Positions 1 through 8,684 are shown, counted from the stretch's first letter. The stretch: DNA of 64,000 nt from Streptacidiphilus sp. P02-A3a (GCF_014084105.1 NZ_CP048289.1:4225922-4289921), one strand, 5' to 3'. Numbers and translations are program-made. The notes: generated by a model not told the origin, from the letters alone.

Positions 1-69
1 CAGAGAGACAATAGCCGTCCGGTGCTTCGTTGGCCCAGGCGAGAAGGGTTTCCTTCCGGCCCCGGCTAT

Positions 70-212
70 CCGTGGGCGCGTATCGAGCCGTTGTTGCCGG
101 TGGGGGAGCGTCGTCTGCGCACAATCCTGGGCGGCTGCCGCAGGAGCTCGGCTTCGGTTCCGGGATGACGTACTGGCGGCGGCTGCGGGACTGGCACGAG
201 GCCGGTGTGTGA
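70..212 (+). pseudogene. IS5-type transposase remnant
   Basis: Two short pieces of an IS5-family transposase sit in different frames. The first reads PWARIEPLLPVGERRLR, the N-terminal DDE transposase signature. After a one-base frame change the second reads NPGR, then LPQELGFGSGMTYWRRLRDW and HEAGV, then a stop. In intact relatives roughly 20-25 residues separate these blocks, so there is an internal deletion as well as a frameshift. The catalytic DDE region is absent and I see no terminal inverted repeats. It is a non-functional relic of a past insertion at the left edge of the window. Confidence 0.75.
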
Positions 213-387
213 GACCGGCTTCACCTTCCCGCGCCGTACACGCCTCCGTGCGCCTGGGGTCCGCGCCGCTGCTGCCACTCGCACGATCCGACGCCAATCC
301 GTCCTCGCCGGGGTTCAGATCAGCCGGGCCCCACGGCGGCCCGCTGCTCGATCGGACATGCCGCAGCCGCCGGGCGCTGAAGGGGTG

Positions 388-558
388 CTACGCCCCGTCG
401 CTGGAGCGTCTGGTCATGGCCTCGTCGAAGCGGTTGGAGTACCGCTGCGAAGCTGCGGATTCCTCGTCCCAGCCGTCCCAGGCGAGTAGCGGGACCGCCG
501 GGTCCATCAGGTCCAGAAACGCGACGCCGACCTGTGCGATCCAGAAGGCCCGCTGCAT
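388..558 (-). CDS. small hypothetical ORF downstream of the 170-aa gene
   Basis: The minus strand holds a 56-codon frame starting MQRAFWIAQVGVAFLDLMDP and ending in an acidic and basic tail (DEAMTRRSSDGA). Its composition looks protein-like rather than like a random GC-rich shadow. It begins 38 bases after the stop of the upstream hypothetical gene, in another frame, and no clear Shine-Dalgarno precedes the ATG. It could be a coupled small gene or a piece of the upstream gene's original C-terminus. Both frames contain stops at the junction, so a single frameshift would not fuse them. I do not recognise a family. Confidence 0.3.
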   Translation of the reverse strand: MQRAFWIAQVGVAFLDLMDPAVPLLAWDGWDEESAASQRYSNRFDEAMTRRSSDGA

Positions 559-595
559 GTGCAGCTTCGGATTGGATGGGACGGAGCATGCTCAG

Positions 596-1108
596 TCACG
601 ACGGCCTGTGGACAAGGGCTCGGGTCTCGCCCTGGTAGGGGATCCATCGGTACCCGGGCTGAAACTCGAGGTAGTCGGGGCCCAGACCGAGTTGATTGTG
701 CAGCTCTTCGCAGAGGACGAGCCCGGGGACGGGGTTGTCGTTGAGTTCGTAGTCAGGGAGCTCGACGGGGTCCAGCACGTGTTCTGGGTCCCATCCGACC
801 ATGGCGGCAGTGTATCCGTGGAACTTCACGAGCAGTCCGTAGAGTTGGTGGCCCAGCTCCGTCAGCTCTGCTGCGGTGAGAGCGAATCCGGGCAGGCCTC
901 GGTCTATGGCGGCGCGCCAACCGACGCCGACGGGCATGAATGCCAGCTCGATGTATCGGCCCGAGGGTCTCAGCATCGGGCGATGGAAGGGGATGCTGTG
1001 GGCACCCGCCTGCAGCGTGTACGGATGAGGCTCGGTCAGCGCGGCGGCGGCCTGCGCCGCTTCGACATTGTCGCCAAAGTTAACTACCAGCTCGAAGCAG
1101 ATCGCCAC
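596..1108 (-). CDS. hypothetical protein, 170 aa
   Basis: The GTG start is preceded on the minus strand by a good GGGGAGGA ribosome-binding site. The product (MAICFELVVNFGDNVEAAQA...) is a soluble, mildly acidic protein with no signal peptide, membrane segment or motif I recognise. Regularly spaced hydrophobic strands and an acidic second half (WDPEHVLDPVELPDYE) suggest a compact single domain. It lies next to the IS5 remnant and is followed by a doubtful small frame, so this edge may be rearranged. No function is assigned. Confidence 0.7.
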   Translation of the reverse strand: MAICFELVVNFGDNVEAAQAAAALTEPHPYTLQAGAHSIPFHRPMLRPSGRYIELAFMPVGVGWRAAIDRGLPGFALTAAELTELGHQLYGLLVKFHGYTAAMVGWDPEHVLDPVELPDYELNDNPVPGLVLCEELHNQLGLGPDYLEFQPGYRWIPYQGETRALVHRPS

Positions 1109-1593
1109 GGTGGCTCGTCCTCCCCAGTTGCTTGCTGCGGCCTGTGCCGATGATCAGGCTAACTGTCGCCGGTAGGCGACTGAGGTTTCAGCACGTTCGA
1201 CGGGGACGCTATTCGCGGCGCGCGTCGCCGGGGTCAGGAACCCGTCATCGAGTCGAGGGTGAAGTTCCCTCTCTCGCTGTCCGGGAGACGGAGTCAGAGG
1301 AGCGAGAGGGCGCGGGCCAGTTCCGCCACCGGGAACCTGTCCTCGCTCCAGACCGTGCGGGACAGAACATCGCCATTCAAACAACCCTAGCCGTAGTGTC
1401 CGGCACGGCACGGCGCAGCTCGTCGCGGCGAGGTGGAGGGTCAGGACGGCGTGGGCGATGGCGGTGGCGCGGGTGGGAATCGCCCGTCGGGAATACCGCG
1501 CTCCGCCGCTGCGGCCGCGAACACGAGGGGTCGGCGTCGCGTGCATGATTCCGAAAAGCCGGGGCAGCAGCGTGATGAAGGAGGATGATAACA
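1109..1593. other. intergenic stretch without a convincing gene
   Basis: About 485 bases lie between the divergent hypothetical gene and the small membrane peptide. Open frames on both strands are arginine- and proline-rich shadows with no recognisable domain. A short hairpin, GTCGCC-GGTA-GGCGAC, lies near 1162-1177. I see no convincing promoter. Confidence 0.5.
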
Positions 1594-1755
1594 ATGGGTG
1601 CTCTTCTGGTGGTTCTTCTGCTCGCGCTGATCCTGGGCGGTGCGGGTTTCGCCATCCACATTCTGTGGTGGGTCGCGGTGGTGGTCCTGGTCCTGTGGGT
1701 CGTCGGATTCTTCGCCCGCAGCAGCGGCGGCGGTGGCCGCTGGTACCGATGGTGA
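1594..1755 (+). CDS. small hydrophobic membrane protein (53 aa)
   Basis: ATG is preceded by a strong AAGGAGG site ten bases upstream. The 53-residue product starts MGALLVVLLLALILGGAGFA, continues with a second hydrophobic stretch (ILWWVAVVVLVLWVVGFFA) and ends in a glycine-rich, basic tail. This matches the small 'hydrophobic protein' (lmo0937-like) family that is widespread in actinobacteria and often linked to general stress regulons. Two membrane helices are predicted. A perfect inverted repeat follows the stop, consistent with a monocistronic unit. The function of the family is unknown. Confidence 0.8.
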   Translation: MGALLVVLLLALILGGAGFAIHILWWVAVVVLVLWVVGFFARSSGGGGRWYRW

Positions 1756-1772
1756 CCCGGCACCGGCCGTAA

Positions 1773-1826
1773 CCGTACGCATGCCGCGGGGCGCACCGAC
1801 CGGTGCGCCCCGCGGCATGCGTACGG
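1773..1826. terminator. perfect 26-bp inverted repeat, likely terminator
   Basis: Arms 1773-1798 and 1801-1826 are perfectly complementary over 26 bp with only two bases between them. It starts 17 bases after the small membrane peptide's stop codon. There is no T-tract, which is normal for Streptomyces hairpin terminators. The near-zero loop would also allow cruciform extrusion. Confidence 0.75.
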
Positions 1827-2290
1827 GCGCACTCCACCTGGAATCACTTCCCTTTCAGGTGCACCTCGGCGGCATCACTGGGTAGGTGCCGTACAGGGGT
1901 CGGCGCGGGCCAGCCGACGTGTGACCCGCGCGTATCCTCCGGGCGTCCGCGCCGACCCCTCCCCGCGACAGCCATGCCGCCTCTTCGGCTGCGCGAAATC
2001 CAGCGGGACGAGCGGGACAAGAGGGAAATGCCTTTCGGCTGGGAAAGGAGAAAGGCATGCACGTTAGGTCCCCGTCCCGAGCGACGTGGAACGGGACAGG
2101 CGCGCGGGCGGTGGGGTGAGTTCGGGCGAATCGGGCAGGTGTTGCTGCGCGATGTCAGGACGAGACGCTGGGAGGCTGCCGCTGTGACCATGACTGCGAT
2201 CGTGTGGCCGATGTCGGTGACGGAGGGGACCGCGCTCCCGCGTGTGCCCGAGCACGGGCGGGCGTCGGGTGCGGGAACGGCGGGTCGGCG
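1827..2290. other. intergenic stretch upstream of the DedA gene
   Basis: No convincing gene is seen. Frames on both strands are arginine-rich shadows. A small repeat ATGCCTTTC...GAAAGGCAT (about 2029-2058) could form a weak hairpin and ends at an AAGGAG-like run. A 20-codon ATG frame starting at 2057 is too short and unsupported to call. Confidence 0.4.
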
Positions 2291-2959
2291 GTGAGCGGCG
2301 GTCCCGGGCTGCCGGGGGCGCTGGCGCATCTCGAACCGCTGCTGGACCGGGGCGGCTACCCGGCGTTGGCGTTACTGGTGGGGCTGGACAACGTGCTCGT
2401 ACCAGTTCCGGGGCAGACGGTGCTGATCGTGGCGGCGGTGTACGCGGGCAGCGGCCGCATGAACGTGGTTGCCGTGGCCCTGGTCGCCTGGGCGGCCGCC
2501 CTCGCGGGCGCGGAGGCCGCCTACCTGCTGGGCCGCCGCCAGGGGAGTGCGCTGATCGAGCGCTACGGGCGCTACGTCCGCCTCACCCCGCAGCGCTACG
2601 CGCGTGCGGAGGACTTCTACCGGCGGCACGGAACGCTGGTGGTGTTCGCGGCCCGGTTCGTGGACGGGCTGCGGCAGACCAACGGCCTGCTCGCCGGGGC
2701 CAACCACCTGTCCCGGTCCCGCTTCTCCGCCGCCAACGCGGTCGGCGCCGCCGGGTGGACCGCGCTGTGGACCGCACTGGGCTACGGCGCCGGTACCGAC
2801 ATCGGCCCGATCTACCACCAGGCCGTGCACTACCAACTCCTGCTCCTGCCCGCCGCCGCGGTGCTCGCCGCCGGCTTCGCCGCCCGCGCCCTGTGGCACC
2901 GGCACCACCGGCGGGCAGACCTCGGCGAGCCGCTCCCGCGGCGCTCCACGGACAGCTGA
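2291..2959 (+). CDS. DedA-family membrane protein
   Basis: Integral membrane protein of the DedA/SNARE-associated (VTT domain) family; members are implicated in lipid scrambling and envelope homeostasis. Family marks visible include LVPVPGQTV near the N-terminus, a small-residue-rich helix leading to YLLGRRQG, the FAARFVDGLRQTNGLLAG re-entrant loop with the conserved Arg, and a C-terminal hydrophobic helix (LLLLPAAAVLAAGFAARAL). GTG at 2291 is chosen because upstream residues do not look like the family; about 222 aa is typical. It converges on the PRC-barrel gene through a shared hairpin. Confidence 0.85.
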   Translation: MSGGPGLPGALAHLEPLLDRGGYPALALLVGLDNVLVPVPGQTVLIVAAVYAGSGRMNVVAVALVAWAAALAGAEAAYLLGRRQGSALIERYGRYVRLTPQRYARAEDFYRRHGTLVVFAARFVDGLRQTNGLLAGANHLSRSRFSAANAVGAAGWTALWTALGYGAGTDIGPIYHQAVHYQLLLLPAAAVLAAGFAARALWHRHHRRADLGEPLPRRSTDS

Positions 2960-2962
2960 CCG

Positions 2963-3017
2963 GCGCGGCAAGGGGCGGCCCCCGCAGACCGAGTGCGGGG
3001 GCCGCCCCTTGCCGCGC
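2963..3017. terminator. bidirectional terminator between convergent genes
   Basis: Perfect 24-bp arms (2963-2986 and 2994-3017) flank a 7-base loop. It lies exactly between the stops of the DedA gene and the convergent PRC-barrel gene. Confidence 0.85.
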
Positions 3018-3023
3018 GGGCGG

Positions 3024-3380
3024 TCAGCTGAGCGAGGTGTCGCCGTCGTAGTAGTTGCCGACCTGCTGCTGGTAGGCGGCGTCGCCGGTGTGCTGGTCCT
3101 TGTCGAACTCGGGGGCGTTCTTGATTTCCTCCTTGGTGCGCCCGACCTGGACGGTCTCGTTGGCGGCATCGACGGAGGTGATGGTGCCCGCGGGCAGCAG
3201 CACGTGCTTGCCGAAGATCCACGGCCCGGTGTCGACGACGATGTACCCGGCCTCGACGTCCGGGGAGTGCTTGTCCACCTTGCCGATGTGGCCGTCGGTC
3301 GCCTCGACCTTGTAGCCCGTCAGGTCGGTCCCGGTCTGATAGCCGGAGTCCGCCTGGTAGCCCCACATGCCGTTCGCCAC
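3024..3380 (-). CDS. PRC-barrel domain protein
   Basis: A 118-residue soluble protein whose first 80 residues form a PRC-barrel: LTGYKVEATDGHIGKVDKHS, then EAGYIVVDTG and the PWIFGKHVLLPAGTI strand pair. The C-terminal part (EIKNAPEFD...YYDGDT) is common in actinobacterial stress-associated PRC proteins. The GTG start is preceded by AAGG. PRC-barrels are small adaptor domains; the substrate or partner here is not apparent. The upstream region is unusually AT-rich and carries a perfect palindrome. Confidence 0.85.
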   Translation of the reverse strand: MANGMWGYQADSGYQTGTDLTGYKVEATDGHIGKVDKHSPDVEAGYIVVDTGPWIFGKHVLLPAGTITSVDAANETVQVGRTKEEIKNAPEFDKDQHTGDAAYQQQVGNYYDGDTSLS

Positions 3381-3398
3381 GGGAACACCCTTCTGCAG

Positions 3399-3414
3399 CA
3401 GGTGAAAACACCTG
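3399..3414. promoter_or_regulatory. palindrome upstream of PRC-barrel gene
   Basis: CAGGTG-AAAA-CACCTG is a perfect 6-bp inverted repeat in an AT-rich pocket (3399-3430), 19 bases before the PRC-barrel start. The AT content suggests the promoter is here, so the palindrome is a plausible operator or short 5' hairpin. No cognate regulator is adjacent. Confidence 0.4.
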
Positions 3415-3534
3415 ATTTGAAATAAAACAGCCGAGTTGCTGCCCCAATGAACCTCCTGTCCCGCTCCGGCCGACTCATGCCACCCACTCGGCGAACCCGG
3501 CCCCGCCCGGAACGCGTCCGCCCGGCGCGTCGGG

Positions 3535-4011
3535 TCAGTGCCGACCGGCGGTCCGGACGTCGCCCGAGGCTGCCGCAGGGTCCCACTGGAGGGCGGTGCG
3601 GGCGAGATTGCTGAGCATGCGGCGGTTGCGCAGGTGGAGCAGGAGTTCGCTGGGCGGTCCCTGCAGGCGCGCTCCCGGTCCCAGGAGCGGGTGCTCGTCG
3701 AGGATGGCCAGGGTGTGCTCGGCCCAGGGGATGAGTTCGATGGCGATGCGCGCGGTGCCGAAGGGCTCGGCCTTGGCCTCCAGCTCCAGGCGGCGTTCCG
3801 GTTCGCAGATCCGCACGACGCACGAGTCCTGGAAGTTCACCGGGCCGACCCCGACCCGGAAGCGCAGGCGGGCGCCGACAGCGGGCCAGGCGGCGTCGAC
3901 GTGCAGGATGTGCTGGGTGCCCACCACCCACTGTGCGTAGCTGGTGCCGTCGGCCAGCACCTTCCAGACCTGCTCCGGCGGGCACTTGATCAACTGCTGG
4001 CGCTTGGCCAC
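3535..4011 (-). CDS. SRPBCC-family (polyketide cyclase-like) protein
   Basis: A 158-residue START/SRPBCC-fold protein. The N-terminus (KRQQLIKCPPEQVWKVLADG) and the TSYAQWVVGT segment are the typical opening beta-strand and helices of the hydrophobic-pocket fold. The chosen GTG start has GAGGAG just upstream; an in-frame extension further upstream is proline-rich and not family-like. It lies 79 bases downstream of a FAD oxidoreductase on the same strand, probably in one transcript, so it may bind a lipid or isoprenoid-like ligand of that enzyme. The ligand is unknown. Confidence 0.8.
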   Translation of the reverse strand: MAKRQQLIKCPPEQVWKVLADGTSYAQWVVGTQHILHVDAAWPAVGARLRFRVGVGPVNFQDSCVVRICEPERRLELEAKAEPFGTARIAIELIPWAEHTLAILDEHPLLGPGARLQGPPSELLLHLRNRRMLSNLARTALQWDPAAASGDVRTAGRH

Positions 4012-4090
4012 AGGAACTCCTCGTACGGGTGCGGTGCGGTGCGGGGCGGGGGCGGGGCGGGTGGTCGGTGCGGCGGCTGCCGGTCGGGCC

Positions 4091-5725
4091 TCAGGCTCCC
4101 GGGGTGGGTCCGGACAGGAGTCGCTGGGCGGCGGCCAGGCCGGGGGACAACAGGCGGCCGACCGTGCGGGAGTGGGCGCGCAGGGCGGCGCGGGCGGCGT
4201 TGGCGCCGGGGGCTCCATGGACGCCGCCGCCGGGATGGGCGGACGCCGAGGCGAGGTACAGGCGCGGGATCGGGGTCTCCGGGCGGCCGGTGCCGGGCAC
4301 CGGGCGGAAGACCAGCTGCTGGTGGACGGCGGTGGTGCCGCCGTTCAGGGCGCCGCCCACGAGGTTCTCGTCCAGGGACTGGAGCAGGTGCGGCGTCAGG
4401 ATGCGTCGGCTGCCGATGGTGTCGCGGAAGCCGGGGGCGAAGCGTTCGACCTGCTCCTCGACGCGGTCGGCCATGAGCTCGGCCTCACGTTCGTCCCAGC
4501 GTCCGGTGATGCCCCCCTCGCCCAGGTCGCCGGTGATGTGCTGGGGCACGTGGGTGTAGGCCCAGGCGGACTCGGTACCGGCGGGGGAGCGGCTGGGATC
4601 GGCGGTGGTCATCTGCCCCAGCAGGGCGAAGGGCCGCCGGGGCAACCGTCCGGTGGTGACCTGGAGGGCGTAGTCGCTCAGCTCGTCCAGGTCCGCGCCC
4701 AGGTGCACGGTCCCCGCCGTGGACGCGGCGGGCGCGGTCCAGGGGATGGCGCGGTTCAGGGCCCAGTCAACCTTGAAGGTGGAGAAGTCCCACTGGAAGC
4801 GGTGCATGTCGGCGCGCACCTGCGCAGGGAGGTCGTCCCAGGCCACGAGCCCACCGTAGAGGCTGGTGGCGGGGACGTCGGCCAGGACCGCCCGGGTGGC
4901 GCGGTAGCTCTGGCCGTCGGCGGTACGCACCCCCAGCGCCTTGCCGCCGCGCACGACGACCTCCTCGACCCGGGCGTCGCACCGCACGCTCCCACCCAGC
5001 GACTCCAGCCGGCGCACCAGCGCGGCGGTCAACTCGCCCGCCCCGCCCACCGGCACCGGCCAGCCCACCTGCTGCCCGAGCATGGCCATCAGCCACCCGA
5101 ACGCGGCACTGCCCGCCGCCTCCGGCAGCAGGTCGGCGTGCAACGCGCACCCGGCCAGCAGCAGCCCCGCGCCGGGCTCGGTGAACTCCTCCTGAGCCAG
5201 GCGGCGCACCGGCAGGGTCAACAACCGTGCCGCCCGCAGCCCGCCTGCCGCCCGCAGCTTCGCCGCCACCGCCGCACCGGCCCTGACCGGCGGGAAGGGG
5301 GCGAACAGCGACTGGAGCAGATGCGGCTCCAGGTGCTCCCAGAGTCCCGACAGCCGCCCCCACGCCTGGGCGTCCAGGGCCCCGAACGCGCTCTCCAGAT
5401 CAGCCATGGTGGCCGCCGCGCTGCGGTGCAGCGTGGCGCAGCGCCCGTCCAGCAGCGGGTGGGCCATCACCGTCGGCGCATGACTCCACCGCAGCCCGAA
5501 TCGCTCCAGCTCCAGCGCCCGGATCACCGGGGAGGCGACGGCCAGCGGGTAGAAGGCGGAGAACAGGTCGCTGACGAAGTCCGGATCCACCCCGCGGTCG
5601 CTGCGCACCGCGCCGCCGGGCTCCGGTTGGGCTTCCAGGACCTGGACCTGCCAGCCCGCGTCGACCAGGACGTTGGCGGCCACCAGGCCGTTGGGGCCCG
5701 AGCCGACGACGATCGCATCCGCCAT
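4091..5725 (-). CDS. FAD-dependent oxidoreductase, PYROXD2/phytoene-desaturase-like
   Basis: 544 residues opening with the dinucleotide-binding motif IVVGSGPNGLVAANVLVDAG and a following EAQPEPGGAVRS, the arrangement of the PYROXD2/CrtI-CrtISO group. The C-terminus carries the second FAD-binding segment (GGGVHGAPGANAARAAL). These enzymes desaturate or isomerise hydrophobic polyenes or act as putative quinone/lipid oxidoreductases; the substrate is unknown. ATG at 5725 is chosen because the Rossmann fold begins directly after it. Likely co-transcribed with the downstream SRPBCC gene. No other carotenoid genes are visible nearby. Confidence 0.85.
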   Translation of the reverse strand: MADAIVVGSGPNGLVAANVLVDAGWQVQVLEAQPEPGGAVRSDRGVDPDFVSDLFSAFYPLAVASPVIRALELERFGLRWSHAPTVMAHPLLDGRCATLHRSAAATMADLESAFGALDAQAWGRLSGLWEHLEPHLLQSLFAPFPPVRAGAAVAAKLRAAGGLRAARLLTLPVRRLAQEEFTEPGAGLLLAGCALHADLLPEAAGSAAFGWLMAMLGQQVGWPVPVGGAGELTAALVRRLESLGGSVRCDARVEEVVVRGGKALGVRTADGQSYRATRAVLADVPATSLYGGLVAWDDLPAQVRADMHRFQWDFSTFKVDWALNRAIPWTAPAASTAGTVHLGADLDELSDYALQVTTGRLPRRPFALLGQMTTADPSRSPAGTESAWAYTHVPQHITGDLGEGGITGRWDEREAELMADRVEEQVERFAPGFRDTIGSRRILTPHLLQSLDENLVGGALNGGTTAVHQQLVFRPVPGTGRPETPIPRLYLASASAHPGGGVHGAPGANAARAALRAHSRTVGRLLSPGLAAAQRLLSGPTPGA

Positions 5726-5866
5726 GGAGAACCTCGCCTCGTGGTGCCCCACCACAGAGGGGAGGAGCCCTGTATCGCCGCCTGCCCCCACGAGGAACAT
5801 TAGTGGATCAATGCCTCAAAAGGGGCGCACGGCGTGCAGCCGGGACAGGCCCGGTGTCGGCTCGGC

Positions 5867-6913
5867 TCAGCCGCTGTCGAGGTCACGCGGCTTCGGGCCG
5901 CGCCGGGGGCGCCTGGGCGGTCGCCGCCGAGGCCGGGCTTGCGTGCCGGCCGCCGTCGGCGACGGGCTGCTCCTGGGCTGCGGCGACCGACCGGTACGGA
6001 TCACCGACGCGTAGGTACCCGAGCCGCGGGGACCGTGGATGCGCGGCTGCGCCATCCGGACCCGCAGCCGGACGTGCTCCTGGGGGATCCGGCTCTCGCT
6101 CCACTGCCGCCCCAGCAGCGCGCTGCCGAAGACCACGGTGCCGACGCCGATCAGCCAGGTCTGCACCATCAGCACGGAACCAATCGGACCGTAGGTGACC
6201 GCGTTGGCCGCCAGCAGGGGCGCCAGCAGCAGCGAGCACAGGGCCCGCAGCGCCGCCAGGCCCAAGCCGGTCAGCACCGCGCCGGGGAACAGCTGACGCC
6301 AGGTCACCCGCCGCTCCAGCAGGATCCACTGACCCCACCAGCACAGGGCAGTGGCGCCCAGGTACGTCACCAGTGCCCGAGTCGTCCCCTGCGGCCACCC
6401 GTGGCGCAGCAGCGAGGCGCTGTGGACGTCCACGAACAGCGCGGCGGTCAGCGCCGCCAGCCAGGCGCCCCGGCGCCAGACGGAGTGCCAGTGGCCCGGC
6501 GGAAGCTCCCACACCCGCTCGTAGCCGGTCTGCACACAGGCGGCGAAGGACAGCCCGAACCCTGCGGCGGCGACCACGCTGAAGGCGCTGGTGGTGCTGA
6601 GCACGCGTTGCGGCGCGGAGAACAGGTGGCGGACGGTCTCGGCCGACGAACCCGTCACGCCGAGCCCGTCGACCAGCCAGGCGGCGAAGCCCTCGCCCCG
6701 CACCGGGTACGCGGCCGCCACCACGATCAGCAGCGGCACCAAGGTGACCAGGGCCTGGGCCGCGAAGCTGAGCGCCCTGTTGGTCAGCTCGACCTCCCGC
6801 GCCGCGGCGGTGAACGACTGCGCCCACGAGCGCTGCCAGGTCCGCTGCAGGCGCCGCCACCGGGACGGACGGCGCGGTTCCATGGGGTTCACCGGCACGG
6901 TCAGCCGTGGCAT
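5867..6913 (-). CDS. YihY/BrkB-family membrane protein
   Basis: 348-residue polytopic membrane protein of the YihY/virulence factor BrkB family. The N-terminal amphipathic stretch WAQSFTAAAREVELTNRALS leads into hydrophobic helices (LVTLVPLLIVVAAAYPV, and later GLSFAACVQTGYERVW and VLMVQTWLIGVGTVVFGSAL), about six in all, then an Arg/Pro-rich cytoplasmic tail. ATG at 6913 has a purine-rich GGAGGGGGGG site directly upstream. Family function is unsettled; it is not an RNase despite old labels. It is divergent from the molybdenum oxidase operon. Confidence 0.85.
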   Translation of the reverse strand: MPRLTVPVNPMEPRRPSRWRRLQRTWQRSWAQSFTAAAREVELTNRALSFAAQALVTLVPLLIVVAAAYPVRGEGFAAWLVDGLGVTGSSAETVRHLFSAPQRVLSTTSAFSVVAAAGFGLSFAACVQTGYERVWELPPGHWHSVWRRGAWLAALTAALFVDVHSASLLRHGWPQGTTRALVTYLGATALCWWGQWILLERRVTWRQLFPGAVLTGLGLAALRALCSLLLAPLLAANAVTYGPIGSVLMVQTWLIGVGTVVFGSALLGRQWSESRIPQEHVRLRVRMAQPRIHGPRGSGTYASVIRTGRSPQPRSSPSPTAAGTQARPRRRPPRRPRRGPKPRDLDSG

Positions 6914-7152
6914 GCCCCCCTCCCCCCCTACGTCGTCGAGCGGACCGTCGCCCTTTGGACGTCGGTGAGGTAGGGGTAGCCCTGGCAGCCGGTGGTCATA
7001 CCGATAGGAGTGCCCGCTGGGTCGCGGATCAGTCCCGCGGCGGGCCCCTCGATCGGGGCGCGCGGCGTTCACCCGATCGGAGGGGGCGGTGGTTTGCGCG
7101 CGGGCCGGTGCGGACATGGAGAGGGATCAGGCCGGACGAGAGGTGTGACAGC

Positions 7153-7686
7153 GTGGAGCCGACGGCCACCGGGATCCGGTCGGCGGTGGTCCTGGACGTC
7201 AACGGGCACCCGCGTGAACTGACGCTGGACCACCGTACGACCGTGCTTGACGCGCTGCGTGAGCACCTGGACCTGACCGGGACCAAGAAGGGCTGTGACC
7301 ACGGGCAGTGCGGAGCGTGCACCGTCCTGGTGGACGGGGCTCGGATGAACAGCTGCCTGCTGCTCGCGGTGGCAGCCGACGGCCTCGCGATCACCACGAT
7401 CGAGGGCCTGGCGGACGGCGAACGACTGCATCCGCTGCAGGAGGCGTTCGTCGCCCGGGACGCCCTCCAGTGCGGCTACTGCACGCCGGGGCAGATCTGC
7501 TCAGCGGTGGGCGTCCTCGCGGAGGCTGCCGCGGGCCACGCCTCGCACGTCACGTCGCCCCTCGAACCCGCCGGTGGACCAGTGGACCTGACGGATACCG
7601 AGATCCGCGAGCGGATGAGCGGCAACCTGTGCCGTTGCGGCGCGTATCCGCACATCGTCGACGCGATCAAGGATGTGGCCGGGTGA
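7153..7686 (+). CDS. [2Fe-2S] subunit of molybdenum aldehyde/xanthine oxidase
   Basis: 177-residue iron-sulfur subunit of a three-subunit xanthine-dehydrogenase-family enzyme (PaoA/YagT type). The plant-ferredoxin cluster ligands lie in KKGCDHGQCGACTV with a following Cys in NSCLLL, and the second cluster ligands in QCGYCTPGQI and NLCRCGAYPHI. It passes electrons from the molybdopterin subunit to FAD. No Tat signal is seen, so a cytoplasmic location is likely, unlike Escherichia coli PaoA. The GTG start gives a family-sized protein. It overlaps the next gene by four bases (GTGA), indicating translational coupling. Confidence 0.9.
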   Translation: MEPTATGIRSAVVLDVNGHPRELTLDHRTTVLDALREHLDLTGTKKGCDHGQCGACTVLVDGARMNSCLLLAVAADGLAITTIEGLADGERLHPLQEAFVARDALQCGYCTPGQICSAVGVLAEAAAGHASHVTSPLEPAGGPVDLTDTEIRERMSGNLCRCGAYPHIVDAIKDVAG

Positions 7687-8684
7687 AGCCGTTCGGGTAC
7701 GTCCGCCCGGTCGACACGACGGAAGCAGTCGCGGCCTTCGCCGCGCATACGGACGCGCGCTACCTCGCCGGTGGGACCAACCTCCTCGACCTCATGAAAC
7801 GGGGAGTCGAGGCCCCGGGCACCCTGATCGACGTCAACCGCCTTCCCCTGGACCGGGTGCGGGAGACGCCGGCGGGAGGACTGCTCATCGGGGCGACCGT
7901 GCGCAACAGCGCCCTCGCGGCGCACCCTGCGGTGCGGGCCCGCTACCCGGTACTCTCCCAGGCACTGCTCGCCGGGGCCTCGGGGCAGTTGCGCAACGCC
8001 GCCACCACCGGCGGGAACCTGTTGCAGCGCACTCGCTGCCTGTACTTCCAGGACGGCTCCAAGCCCTGCAACAAGCGCGAACCCGGCACCGGCTGTCCGG
8101 CCCGCGAAGGCATCCATCGTGACCTCGCGGTCCTCGGTCACTCAGCGGCCTGCGTGGCCACACATCCCTCCGACATGAGCGTGGCACTGAGCGCCCTGGA
8201 CGCGGTGGTGCGGCTGGTCGGGCCGAACGGGAGGCGGAGCGTGCCGGTCACCGACTTCATCCGACTGCCCGGCGACCGCCCCGAGCGCGATTGCGAGATC
8301 CGCCCCGGAGAGCTGATCACCGGCGTCGAACTGCCGCCGGCCGCCCCCGGAGCCGCCTCCGCCTACCGCAAGGTCCGCGACCGCGCCTCCTATGCCTTCG
8401 CACTGGTTTCCGTGGCCGCTGTGCTGGACGTCCGGGACGGCAGGATCACCGGCGTCGCGCTGGCCTTCGGCGGCCTCGCCCACCGGCCCTGGCGCGCCCG
8501 CCGGGCCGAGGAGGTGCTGCACGGATCTCCGGCGACCGAGGCTGTCTTCGCCCGGGCGGCCGACGCCGAGCTCGCCGCAGCACGGCCGCTGCGTGACAAC
8601 GGCTTCAAGGTGCCTCTGGCGCGCAACCTCACCGTCGACGTGCTGAGCGAACTCGCCGACCGAGGGAAAGGCGGCGGCGCGTGA
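7683..8684 (+). CDS. FAD-binding subunit of molybdenum aldehyde oxidase
   Basis: 333-residue medium subunit. FAD-binding motifs are YLAGGTNLLDLMK and QLRNAATTGGNLLQR. A Cys-rich insertion (RCLYFQDGSKPCNKREPGTGC) follows, which in PaoB/YagS-type and hydroxybenzoyl-CoA-reductase-type subunits holds an extra [4Fe-4S] cluster. This places the enzyme in the PaoABC subgroup rather than classical xanthine dehydrogenase. Both ends overlap neighbouring genes by four bases, giving a tight S-M-L operon. Confidence 0.9.
   Translation: MKPFGYVRPVDTTEAVAAFAAHTDARYLAGGTNLLDLMKRGVEAPGTLIDVNRLPLDRVRETPAGGLLIGATVRNSALAAHPAVRARYPVLSQALLAGASGQLRNAATTGGNLLQRTRCLYFQDGSKPCNKREPGTGCPAREGIHRDLAVLGHSAACVATHPSDMSVALSALDAVVRLVGPNGRRSVPVTDFIRLPGDRPERDCEIRPGELITGVELPPAAPGAASAYRKVRDRASYAFALVSVAAVLDVRDGRITGVALAFGGLAHRPWRARRAEEVLHGSPATEAVFARAADAELAAARPLRDNGFKVPLARNLTVDVLSELADRGKGGGA

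Noticed and set aside
1150..1180. GGCTAACTGTCGCCGGTAGGCGAC resembling the 3' part of a riboswitch
   Set aside because: Only one block matches, the expected 5' blocks are not upstream on the same strand, and the next gene is over 400 bases away.
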